Assembly: GCF_025561425.1 (NCBI RefSeq) | Contig: NZ_CP094824.1 | Location: 2,108,001-2,172,000, forward strand | DNA length: 64,000 nt | Direction of reading: 5' to 3' | Source: Mammaliicoccus sciuri | GTDB lineage: Bacteria; Bacillota; Bacilli; Staphylococcales; Staphylococcaceae | In this document: positions 9,227 to 18,361 of the stretch, piece after piece | How positions within the stretch are numbered: the stretch's first letter is position 1 | How the letters are laid out: each line of letters opens with the position of its first letter | Position numbers and translations under genes: made by a program | The notes under the pieces: generated by a model | Told to the model about the DNA's origin: nothing | Databases searched by the model: none | The model's input: the letters and a program-made list of their open reading frames with translations, nothing else

Positions 9227-10360
9227 ATGAAGAAAATATATAAACTAATATTAGGTTTACTCGTAGTATGTCTTATCATTGTTGTAAAAGATATTTATCA
9301 ACATCGTGAAGCAAAAAAAGAACAAGCTGAGTCATATATCCAAAAACAACAAAGCCAGAATAAACAAGTTCAAAATAAACAAACTTCGTCTAAAAGTTTT
9401 CACGAATCTAATGATATTGATAAATACTTAAAATCTAAAGGATTTAATGGAAATATAACGATTTATAAAAATAACCGCCCCATTATGAGTAAAGCATATG
9501 GTTTTAGAGATATTGAGAATGGTGTTTTAAATGATGCTAAATCGATGTATCTTCTTGGTTCAGCTAATAAATTTATAACTGGTTTAATGTTGAGAGAATT
9601 AGAAGAACAAGGTGTTATTAATATAAACGATAATGTTAATAAATATATTCCGAATTTCCAAAATATATACCCCATAACTATTAAGGATTTAATGTTGCAT
9701 AGAAGTGGCTTAGCTAAAGTAAATTTCCCACCTACCGTTAGAGGATTAAATGGCGCGATAGAAAGTATTAAGCTAAATGGCGTTGTCTCTCAAAATTATC
9801 ATAAATATTTTTATAATGATGCTAATTACATTACAATAGCTAAAGTTATAGAAAATGCTACACATAAATCTTATAAGCAGAATCTAAATGAACTCATTAT
9901 TAATAAAGCCCATTTAAAATATACTGCTCGATATGATTCTATCAATCACCAACAGTATATGGTAAAAGGCTATAAAGTTATTAATAATCAGTCTATATAC
10001 CATCATCCTTTAACTTTAGATAAATATGATGGTGCTGGTAATGTCTATATTTCAACAGATGATATGGCTAAGCTTGTTAATCAATTCAAAAATAAACAAA
10101 TTTTAAATGGATCATCTACTGATATTTTGCTTTCACAGATTGATACGCATATTTTTCCAAGCTCATATAGATATGGATTTTATAGATACCCGTATCATCA
10201 AAGATATAGAGGTATATTTTATCATAATGATTTTGTGACATTCTCTAACGATCAATATATCGTTTCTATCGCAAGCAATAAACTGAATGAACCTTATCAA
10301 AGTGATTTAGAGAATATGCTAAAACATATTTTTAGAGACATACTTAAACAAAAAATATAA
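9227..10360 (+). CDS. fmtA: FmtA-like serine hydrolase (teichoic acid D-alanine esterase / PBP-like)
   Basis: A 377-residue protein with an uncleaved N-terminal membrane anchor (~4-21), a Gln/Lys-rich linker and a beta-lactamase-fold domain from ~63. It shows the S-x-x-K motif as SANK (112-115), the Y-x-N equivalent YND (196-198), and GAGNVYISTDDM near 269, the layout I recall in S. aureus FmtA, down to stretches such as LKDLMLH-x-SGL. FmtA removes D-alanine from teichoic acids outside the membrane and has weak penicillin-binding activity. The start ATG follows AGGAG. In S. aureus fmtA lies beside the lcp/atl region; here it sits beside tagD inside the WTA cluster. Confidence 0.82.
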   Translation: MKKIYKLILGLLVVCLIIVVKDIYQHREAKKEQAESYIQKQQSQNKQVQNKQTSSKSFHESNDIDKYLKSKGFNGNITIYKNNRPIMSKAYGFRDIENGVLNDAKSMYLLGSANKFITGLMLRELEEQGVININDNVNKYIPNFQNIYPITIKDLMLHRSGLAKVNFPPTVRGLNGAIESIKLNGVVSQNYHKYFYNDANYITIAKVIENATHKSYKQNLNELIINKAHLKYTARYDSINHQQYMVKGYKVINNQSIYHHPLTLDKYDGAGNVYISTDDMAKLVNQFKNKQILNGSSTDILLSQIDTHIFPSSYRYGFYRYPYHQRYRGIFYHNDFVTFSNDQYIVSIASNKLNEPYQSDLENMLKHIFRDILKQKI

Positions 10361-10395
10361 AAATAGAGAGTGGACTTTGACCACTCTCTATTTTT
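10359..10395. terminator. Bidirectional terminator between fmtA-like gene and acyltransferase
   Basis: A 15-bp stem AAAAATAGAGAGTGG (10359-10373) pairs with 10381-10395 around a 7-base loop, between converging genes. A-runs and T-runs lie on the two sides. Confidence 0.88.
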
Positions 10396-12372
10396 TAACG
10401 ACAGATTTAATTTCTTTACCTAAAATAGGTCCGAAAGTTTCTGAATAAGTATTTGTCATATGGTCCATATCTCGATACACGACAATGTTACCTATTATAG
10501 GTCTATATTCACCATTCACTTTAAAGTATTCAGATGGATCGAATTTCGGTAAATCTTTGTTTGTTTCTGATAGTTTTTTCCAATATGAAGAATCTTGTTG
10601 ATTATTCCCTTTATTCATAAGTTTAATTGTTTCTTTTTCACCAGATTTTTCTAGTTCTTCTGAAACATTAAACTCGTATCTTGGAATATCTCTTATTGCC
10701 ATTACTTCAATATTATAATCATTTTTAACTTTTAATAATTCATCTACCATTTGTTGTTGAATCTTATCGCTATTTGAGTCAGCTGCTGTAACATGTGATA
10801 ACACTAGATCAATATCATCAGATTTCTTTAAATAGTTTTCGACATTTTTAACCCATTGACCTTTTAATGAATTATCATCATAACCAGTAGAGAATCTTGT
10901 TCCTGATCTCGTGATATTAATCACTCTGTAATCATGCTCTTTAGCCGCTTCAATAACTGCTCCTAACCAATGTTCAGAATGTGAACTACCTACTAAAGCA
11001 ATTGTTGCTTTGTAGTCTTTTTTCTTACCGTAAGTACCAATCTTTAAATCTGATTTTTTAATCCTTGGTTTGAATCATCTAAGTGTGATTGTGGTAAATC
11101 ATCAAACACATTACCGAATTCAGGCTTAGGATCATTTTCTTTAATTTTTTGTTTTGATGTTGCAGCTAGTGCACCTGGATAATCTTTAGATGCTAGTTCT
11201 TTATCGGCAGACATTTTCACATAGGCATTATGAGAGACTAAACCAGCGATTAATATGATATTAGCTAGTGCGATAATACCAATTCTCTTGAATGCTAATT
11301 TATTTAATTCTGCACTTCTAATTGGTGTTTGAATATATTTTGTCGTAATGAATGAAAAAACAATAGATAATGCAATTATGAGTACTCCTGAAATAATACC
11401 AGGTGTTTCTGAAATATTGTATTTGTAGAATGACAGTAATACCCAGTGCCATAAATATATTCCGAATGATACGCCACCTAGTTTAATCATAATCGGCATA
11501 GATAAGAAGTTCTTAACACCATATTTAGTATCTTTATTACCTGATAAAATAATCAGTAAAGCACAAGTCATAGGCCATAAAGCAATATAACCTGGAAACA
11601 TTGTTGATACATCAAATATAGCCCCTGTTAAAATTAAACCAATAAGACCAATCCATCCAATAATTTCAGCTGTTAAATTACTAATTTTTATTCTGCTTAA
11701 GTTAATACAAAGCAAACCACCTAATGCGAATTCCCATACTCTCGTAAATGTAATAAAGTATGCTAAAGGTTGATTTACAGCAGTTAAATAAACTGAGTAT
11801 GCAAATGATACAACAAATATAAAACCAAGTAAGTAATTGATTAACTTTTTACCATTTGATAAATCATATCTTTTGATTATGAATAATACACCTGTAAATA
11901 ATAAGAACCAAATGATATAGAACTGTCCTTGAATGGACATTGCCCAATAATGTTCTAGCGGACTTTTCATTTGCTGTGCATCTAGATAATCAGTATTACT
12001 CAATGCCAATTGCCAGTTTTGATAATAGAACATAGATGAAACGACTTCTTTCATTGTTTTATCAAAAATGGTTGATGGTAAGAAGAATATGCTTAATACC
12101 AATATGACTAATATAATGATAAATGCCAGTGGAAATAACCGCTTCATTAATTTAGATATGTATGGCCAAAACTTAAATTCTCCTGTTTTATTAATTGTAG
12201 ATATAATAGATGTTGTGATCAAGAAACCAGATACAACGAAGAAAACATCTACCCCACCAGATACTTTACCAAACCAAATATGGTAAATAGCGACTAATAA
12301 AGCCGCAATAATTCTTAAACCTTCAATTTCAGGTCTAAATTTTCTTTCTATATCAATCATATTTTTATTCAT
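10388..12372 (-). pseudogene. OafA/OatA-type O-acyltransferase with SGNH domain, split by a -1 frameshift
   Basis: From an ATG at 12372 (GGAG 7 bases upstream) the frame codes 442 residues: a membrane acyltransferase-3 domain with PEIEGLRIIAALLVAIYH at the start and about ten hydrophobic segments. It stops at 11044. The next frame continues immediately with KKSDLKIGTYGKKKD, the SGNH block VGSSHSEHWLGA, then DIPRYEFN and DMDHMTNTYS near the end at 10388. One extra A in the run of six at 11054-11059 would join the parts into a protein of ~661 residues. Such enzymes O-acetylate cell-surface polymers: the membrane part brings acetyl across and the SGNH part transfers it. The target here (WTA or peptidoglycan) is a guess from the location between tarX and fmtA. 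The break may be a mutation, slippage-based switching, or an error. Confidence 0.8.
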
Positions 12373-12507
12373 TTTTAAACTCCATCTTAAATTAGTTTGA
12401 TATGCAATTATAAATTATATCAAACAATTAACTGATGTAAAGTATGTATAATAAATATTTAATTAGTGTAAATATCGATTTTAATTATAAATTCATCTAT
12501 ATACAAC

Positions 12508-12547
12508 AAAAACTACTAACAATATTTTACGTTTGTTAGTAGTTTTT
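12508..12547 (-). terminator. Terminator of the tarGBX group
   Basis: A 15-bp stem AAAAACTACTAACAA (12508-12522) pairs with 12533-12547 around a 10-base loop, 15 bases after the tarX stop codon. The leftward RNA ends in TTTTTG. The rest of the gap to the acyltransferase start (12373-12507) is AT-rich and shows nothing else clear. Confidence 0.8.
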
Positions 12548-12562
12548 AAAATTTCATAATAT

Positions 12563-13615
12563 TTAATGAGATATTTTTTTACTTTTATTTCTGATGTTTC
12601 TTAAGTTCATTTTTGTTTTTAGTTTCAATTGCTTAAATTTATATGAACGGTAAGCTTTTTTATCAATTTGCATATCTAAATTACTTGCCACTACTTTAAA
12701 TCTTTCAAAATTGTAATTCGCAGCAATTGTTAATACGAGATCTTTCAAATCTTTCACGCTATTCGTTTCAAGTTGTTGAACGACTTGTAAATACTTAATT
12801 GCTGGTTCAATAACGTGATTTAAGTTTTCTACTTTCATGAAATTATTACGAATTAAAAAGTATATAATGAGATAATCCATTCTATAACTATAGTAGTTAC
12901 TCACTTTTTCTTTTAAATCACTTAAGATATCCATTGTTCTTTTTCTAACTTCAGTGGCATCATTTAAGTATTTTTCAATATTTTTGTAACTTGTCGCTAC
13001 TATAGAATCTTCAACGCCTATGTTATATAAATAAGCTGAATCATCTAATATTGTAATATGACTTTTTGACCAAGCTTTCAAATTAAAGGTATGCTCTTCA
13101 CAAAAAGTAATATCTTCATCGAATCTAATATTTTCTAATACTTCATGTTTGTACAATTTACCATAAGGACCTATAGACTGCGTAACTTCTGGAGTTAAGT
13201 TTAATGTCGTACGATCTACAGCTTTTAAATCATTGTATGTTTGAATCGGCCTAATCTGATCACCAATTAAATGAGAAACCTTACCGACCACGATATCTGT
13301 ATCATTTCTTTTTATCGCATCAACCATTTTGTCGATAATATCTTCACCTAATTTATCATCTGCATCACAAAACATAATATATTTACCTTTGGCGATACTG
13401 ATGCCTTCATTTCTCGTTGCCGCAGCACCTTTATTTTCTCGATTCACAAGTACAATATTAGGATTATTAATTTTGCTAATTACATCTGCACTATTATCTT
13501 TTGATCCATCATTAATACAAATAATTTCATGCTCATAATGACTCTTAATTGATTTAATGGTTTGCTCTATTGTTTTTTCTGCATTATAAATAGGGATAAT
13601 GACACTTACTTCCAT
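12563..13615 (-). CDS. tarX: Family 2 glycosyltransferase of the WTA cluster (TarX/TagX-like)
   Basis: A 350-residue protein, near the ~353 of S. aureus TagX. It has SVIIPIYNAEKTIEQTI at the N-terminus, INDGSKDNS, NRENKGAAATRNEGI and the metal-binding DADD, all GT-A features. A CEEHTFN segment follows at the usual acid/base position. It starts at an ATG four bases after tarB and keeps the staphylococcal order tarG-tarB-tarX. The function of TagX is not firmly known; a sugar transfer in teichoic acid assembly is presumed. Confidence 0.82.
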   Translation of the reverse strand: MEVSVIIPIYNAEKTIEQTIKSIKSHYEHEIICINDGSKDNSADVISKINNPNIVLVNRENKGAAATRNEGISIAKGKYIMFCDADDKLGEDIIDKMVDAIKRNDTDIVVGKVSHLIGDQIRPIQTYNDLKAVDRTTLNLTPEVTQSIGPYGKLYKHEVLENIRFDEDITFCEEHTFNLKAWSKSHITILDDSAYLYNIGVEDSIVATSYKNIEKYLNDATEVRKRTMDILSDLKEKVSNYYSYRMDYLIIYFLIRNNFMKVENLNHVIEPAIKYLQVVQQLETNSVKDLKDLVLTIAANYNFERFKVVASNLDMQIDKKAYRSYKFKQLKLKTKMNLRNIRNKSKKISH

Positions 13616-13619
13616 ATCG

Positions 13620-14675
13620 TTAAGCTCCTTTGTTTATAAAATCAACTAACTTTTGAGTTGCATCGAAGTTTGTATACTGATGCCACATTGGTTTAATTTT
13701 ATTATTAATTTTATTCAGATTCACAAGTTTATAAAGCGTTTCTAAATCATAAGCTTTGTTCTCTTTCGTCATTTCATAATAGTATTGATTGAGGCCTCTC
13801 ATTTCATCGTACTTTGCTTCATCATAACTATAGAAAATAATCGTTTTATTTAAAAGTGCCGCTTCAATACTAAGTGAACTGTAATCTGTAATAATGATTT
13901 CTGCCATTTCAACTAAATCTTGTATATCTCTCGAATCTGAATCATGTGAAGTAATGCTTGGATGTAATTTAGTCACAAGTTCGTATTCAGGGCACATTTT
14001 TTCAAATTTCTGTTTATCTATCGTATGAATTTCATTTGTATAATCTCTATATGTAGGAACATATAAAGCTATTTTTTTAGATTTATTAGGATACTCATGT
14101 TTATCTTTATATTGGTCTAATCTTGGTAATCCAAATGGTAATATTTGATTGGGTTTGGCATCTAAACTTTTAATAAAGACGTCTTTCATAATATCTGAAC
14201 TTACTAAATAATAATCTGTAAAATGATAAACTGATAAATAATTTTTTATGAGTTGTTTATGTTCAAGATTAATACTTTTATCTTCTAAGCCAAATTTTTT
14301 CAAGGCTCCGGCAGCATGCCATGTTTGTATAACTTTTTGTTCTGGCGTTTTACTGATACTGCCTAATAATAAATAATAAGTATCGATAATTATTATTTTA
14401 CTACTTTTAATGGCTTTTAACTGTTGTAAGACATATTTATTACTTAAATTGATCACTTTATCTACTTCTAAATCGTTCAAAAAATCAATCCATTTTGGAT
14501 GCGCAATAACTGTAATATGATATTGTTCTTTCTTTAATGCTTCGATTATAGGTAACACATCTTCTTTAAATGTCATAAATACCACGACATTTTTACGTTT
14601 CACATTACTTTTGAATAATTTATTAAATACAAAAATAATAGAAAGATAGACTTGTTTAATTATGCTTCTTACCAC
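13620..14675 (-). CDS. tarB: Teichoic acid primase: CDP-glycerol:ManNAc-GlcNAc-lipid glycerophosphotransferase
   Basis: A 351-residue single-domain member of the CDP-glycerol transferase family, the size expected for TarB/TagB (~367). It carries the TarB-type variant WHAAGALKKFGLEDKS instead of the WHGTPLK of the polymerases, followed by FGLPRLD, YVPTYRDY and ITDYSSLSIEAALLNK. An N-terminal amphipathic or hydrophobic stretch (~5-18) suits membrane association. TarB adds the first glycerol phosphate to the undecaprenyl-linked disaccharide made by TarO and TarA. It follows tarG on the same strand after a 119-base gap. Confidence 0.9.
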   Translation of the reverse strand: MVRSIIKQVYLSIIFVFNKLFKSNVKRKNVVVFMTFKEDVLPIIEALKKEQYHITVIAHPKWIDFLNDLEVDKVINLSNKYVLQQLKAIKSSKIIIIDTYYLLLGSISKTPEQKVIQTWHAAGALKKFGLEDKSINLEHKQLIKNYLSVYHFTDYYLVSSDIMKDVFIKSLDAKPNQILPFGLPRLDQYKDKHEYPNKSKKIALYVPTYRDYTNEIHTIDKQKFEKMCPEYELVTKLHPSITSHDSDSRDIQDLVEMAEIIITDYSSLSIEAALLNKTIIFYSYDEAKYDEMRGLNQYYYEMTKENKAYDLETLYKLVNLNKINNKIKPMWHQYTNFDATQKLVDFINKGA

Positions 14676-14744
14676 ATTGACACTTCCTTACGTATAATTT
14701 ACTAAAGTTAAAAAAATTGACCATGAGAAGCTCTATATTGAGAT

Positions 14745-14778
14745 AAAGGCTGAGACAATCATTGATGTCTCAGCCTTT
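14745..14778 (-). terminator. Terminator-like hairpin between tarG and tarB
   Basis: A 13-bp perfect stem, AAAGGCTGAGACA (14745-14757) with 14766-14778, 8-base loop. For leftward RNA the run after it is only TTT, so it may be an attenuator or leaky terminator downstream of tarG. Confidence 0.5.
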
Positions 14779-14794
14779 TCATTTATTAATCATT

Positions 14795-15598
14795 TTAAAT
14801 AAAGTCAGCAAATCTTTGTCTAAATCTAACATGCAATATTGCACCTACTACAAAGAATAACACTGTTACGCATATATTATAAAGTAATAATTGCCAATGA
14901 TCTACGAAGTACCAATTATCATATAATATTGCTGATCGATACCCTTCTGCAAAGAAGAATACTGGATTTAATTTCATAATCATTTCAATAACTGAACCTT
15001 TTTCTGGTATCCAAAGAATTGGTGACATGTAAAATAGCATTCTCAAAATAGCTTGCATCGCCATTTGTGTATCTCGAATAATAACACCTAAAGTGGAAGT
15101 TAATAAAGAAACTGAAAATGCAAACATATACACTAAAGGTAAATATATAAATAATTGTAAAATATAAATCGAAGGTATAATGCCAGTTGGTATACATAAT
15201 AAAATAATAACTAAAACTAAAATAATATGACCATAAAATCTACTTGTTAAAACATAGGCAGGTATTGCAGACAAAGGGAAATTCATCTTTGCAACTTGAT
15301 TAAACTTAGTCCCTATTGATTTAGTTCCTTCAAGAATACCTTGGTTTACAAAGAACCACATACTAATACCGACTAATAAATATAAGATAAACGGCACACC
15401 ATTTATCGGTGCATTCTGACGTATACCAAAGCCAAATGCAAACCAATATACAAATATTTGTAGTATAGGATTAATCAGTTCCCAAGCTAATCCTAAATAA
15501 TTATCATGATTCGAAATTTTTAATTGGAATTGTGCTAATCTTTGAATCAAATAAAAGTTTTTGACGTGCTCTTTTATCACTGTAAAAACAGCATGCAT
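14795..15598 (-). CDS. tarG: Teichoic acid ABC exporter, permease subunit
   Basis: A 267-residue ABC-2 type permease with six hydrophobic segments. From the ATG at 15598 the protein aligns residue for residue with the start of S. aureus TarG as I recall it (xAxxTVxKEHVKNFYLIQRLAQFQ), so the GTG three codons earlier is not preferred. Conserved stretches include NYLGLAWELINP, GISMWFF-x-NQGILEGTK and a C-terminal RFADFI. With the ATPase TarH it exports finished WTA from the inner to the outer face of the membrane. It is divergent from tarH, as in S. aureus. Confidence 0.95.
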   Translation of the reverse strand: MHAVFTVIKEHVKNFYLIQRLAQFQLKISNHDNYLGLAWELINPILQIFVYWFAFGFGIRQNAPINGVPFILYLLVGISMWFFVNQGILEGTKSIGTKFNQVAKMNFPLSAIPAYVLTSRFYGHIILVLVIILLCIPTGIIPSIYILQLFIYLPLVYMFAFSVSLLTSTLGVIIRDTQMAMQAILRMLFYMSPILWIPEKGSVIEMIMKLNPVFFFAEGYRSAILYDNWYFVDHWQLLLYNICVTVLFFVVGAILHVRFRQRFADFI

Positions 15599-15763
15599 GA
15601 ATATCACTCTCTCGCTAAGACATTTATAACTTAATCTTTAATATAGCATCAAATGAGCATAGATGATATATTAAACTTTAGGTTAATCTCATAATTATAG
15701 AACATATATAATTTACATGATTCTAACAGAATTTACAATAAATTTACTAAACTCATAAAATAA

Positions 15764-16600
<837 letters not shown>

Positions 16601-16644
16601 AAACTGATATTGAGGCTGTAATTAGTCTCAATATCGGTTTTTTT
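16601..16644. terminator. Bidirectional terminator between tarH and the vra-like operon
   Basis: AAACTGATATTGAG (16601-16614) pairs with 16627-16640 (one G-U pair), followed by a T-run. The stop codon of the opposing gene (16628-16630) lies inside the stem. Confidence 0.82.
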
Positions 16645-16885
16645 CAATTATAATCTTTATCATCCCTTGTTGATTGATACATTTAATTTTATTTTCTTGA
16701 AATGCTTTTTCTAATGTTTCATCTATATAAATTGGATTTTTGTATTTCACAGTATAAAGTTGCCACTCAACATCTTCTAACAACCATTCACATACAAGTT
16801 GGCCGGGTACAATTTCTTGATGGATTGGATTTGAATCATGAATAATAGTTAAATATTTGTTAACAAGACTAATATCAAATTTCAT
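16628..16885 (-). CDS. Small MaoC/hotdog-like protein, end of the vra operon
   Basis: An 85-residue protein from the ATG at 16885 (GAGG 6 bases upstream, after the stop of the preceding gene). It holds IHDSNPIHQ followed by IVPGQLVCEWLL, which matches the hydratase motif D-x-NPxH...VPG of MaoC-type (R)-specific enoyl-CoA hydratases, including the Asp and His used in catalysis. It is about half a usual MaoC domain. With the thiolase and acyl-CoA ligase upstream it probably works on acyl-CoA esters, perhaps joined with the preceding VraC-like protein. Confidence 0.65.
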   Translation of the reverse strand: MKFDISLVNKYLTIIHDSNPIHQEIVPGQLVCEWLLEDVEWQLYTVKYKNPIYIDETLEKAFQENKIKCINQQGMIKIIIEKNRY

Positions 16886-16893
16886 GCTATACC

Positions 16894-17256
16894 TCACTTT
16901 CCAACGAACATTTGTTTAAGTCGAGTGTATATGTCATCTCCACTTGTAATCGTCAAACTAAATTCATAAATCGTAAACGACTTCACTTTTTTTATTTTCT
17001 CTTTTTTTAATTTTGCTTTATAAATTGTATCAACATCTAATGCTTTAAACTGTTCAACTAAGGTTTCTTTTAAGTAAATCTCTTTTCCTAAAAAACGCTC
17101 AAACATTGAAAATTTTGGCCATATACTTGCTAAATATAATACTGGTACTGAAGGTGCATCCTTTTCTATAGGAAGTATTTTTTTATATGCTTCGACATCT
17201 TCATTGTTGAAAATGACGTCAATTATTTCGATTCCATCTTCTAAATAATGTTGCAT
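16894..17256 (-). CDS. vraC: VraC-like protein of the vra acyl-CoA operon
   Basis: A 120-residue protein, the size of S. aureus VraC (121), starting 38 bases inside the thiolase gene, with GGAGGAGG ahead of the ATG. There is no strong motif; the pattern of strands and the VPVLYLASIWPKF stretch are compatible with the non-catalytic half of a MaoC-type double hotdog. Position and size, rather than motif, support the name. VraC's own function is not established. Confidence 0.62.
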   Translation of the reverse strand: MQHYLEDGIEIIDVIFNNEDVEAYKKILPIEKDAPSVPVLYLASIWPKFSMFERFLGKEIYLKETLVEQFKALDVDTIYKAKLKKEKIKKVKSFTIYEFSLTITSGDDIYTRLKQMFVGK

Positions 17257-18361
17257 GTCCCATGCCTCCTCCTATTCCCATTGTTGCTATCGATGTCTCA
17301 ATTTCTTTCATATGATATAAACGTGTAACGAGGCTTGCACCACTCGCTCCATATGGATGTCCAATAGCTAAGGCTCCACCATACAAATTAAATTTATCGT
17401 CTGGAATATTTAACATATCTTTTGAAGCAAGTACTTGAGAACTAAATGCTTCATTAAATTCAACACCGTCAATATCTTTCATTGTTAAATGCGTATGCTT
17501 TAATAAACTTTCAACTGCAGGTACTGGTCCTATACCTAGCAATCTTGGATCAACACCTTTAACAGAACTATCGATAAATTCCAGTCCTTCGCGATAATCT
17601 AAAGCAGCCGCCTTTTCTTTACTCATAATTAAAAGTAATACCCCACCGTCATTTTTCATGCAACTATTACCTACTGTTACAGTCCCATCTTTAATAAGTG
17701 GTTTTAAACGTGATAACGTTCTTAAAGTTAATTTAGGTTTAACGCCTTCGTCATGTTGAATCCATTCATTTCCAACTTTTATTGGATAAATTTCATTTGA
17801 TAAATAACCTTTTTCCATAGCTTTTATTGTCTTTTGATGACTATTATATGCAAATTCGTCCTGGCTTTCTCTCGAGATTTGATATACTTGCGCAACATTT
17901 TCAGCCGCTTCAATCATTGAAGGGTCTTCTCCATCAGGCGCAAATGAAGCACGCTCAAAAAATTCTGGTGCATCATAAACTGATAGTGGTCTTTTGATTT
18001 TCCAAGGTGCTCGACTTGTACTTTCAACACCACCAGCAATATAAACTTCACCAGCACCTGCTTGAATCATTCTACAAGCATAAGTTACCGCTTCTAATCC
18101 TGCTCCACATTGTCTATCTATTGTGACACCAGGAATATCAACCGGCAAACCTGCTTCTAGCAAAGACTTTCTAGCGATATTTCCTCCATTTCCTACTACG
18201 TTCCCTAAAACAACTTCACTTAAATGTTCAAGTGCTTCAGCATGATCAGTTAATAAATATTCATATAAAGGTTTCAAGAGTACTTCGGGTTCTAATTGTT
18301 TAAAAATACCGCCATATTTACCAAATGGCGTTCGTTTTGCAGCTACAATAACTGGTTCCAT
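17219..18361 (-). CDS. vraB: Thiolase family protein (acetyl-CoA C-acyltransferase, VraB-like)
   Basis: A 380-residue thiolase with the nucleophile region TIDRQCGAGLEAV (Cys85), NEAFSSQVLA, and the GHPYGASGAS active-site His loop. The C-terminal loop reads ATMGIGGGMG where typical thiolases have ATLCIGGGMG: the second catalytic Cys, the proton donor, is Gly here. The start ATG follows AGGAGG and overlaps vraA by 19 bases. Thiolases join or cleave acyl-CoA at the beta-keto step. In S. aureus vraB lies with vraA and vraC, genes first noted for induction by vancomycin. With the Cys change its activity may be unusual. Confidence 0.85.
   Translation of the reverse strand: MEPVIVAAKRTPFGKYGGIFKQLEPEVLLKPLYEYLLTDHAEALEHLSEVVLGNVVGNGGNIARKSLLEAGLPVDIPGVTIDRQCGAGLEAVTYACRMIQAGAGEVYIAGGVESTSRAPWKIKRPLSVYDAPEFFERASFAPDGEDPSMIEAAENVAQVYQISRESQDEFAYNSHQKTIKAMEKGYLSNEIYPIKVGNEWIQHDEGVKPKLTLRTLSRLKPLIKDGTVTVGNSCMKNDGGVLLLIMSKEKAAALDYREGLEFIDSSVKGVDPRLLGIGPVPAVESLLKHTHLTMKDIDGVEFNEAFSSQVLASKDMLNIPDDKFNLYGGALAIGHPYGASGASLVTRLYHMKEIETSIATMGIGGGMGHATLFRRWNRNN

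Noticed and set aside
12068-12286. Plus-strand frame inside the acyltransferase
   Set aside because: It is antisense to a membrane-protein gene, with no start signal.
14745-14778. Strong terminator splitting tarG from tarB
   Set aside because: The stem is good but leftward RNA has only three Ts after it, so I list it as terminator-like with low confidence and do not claim separate transcripts.
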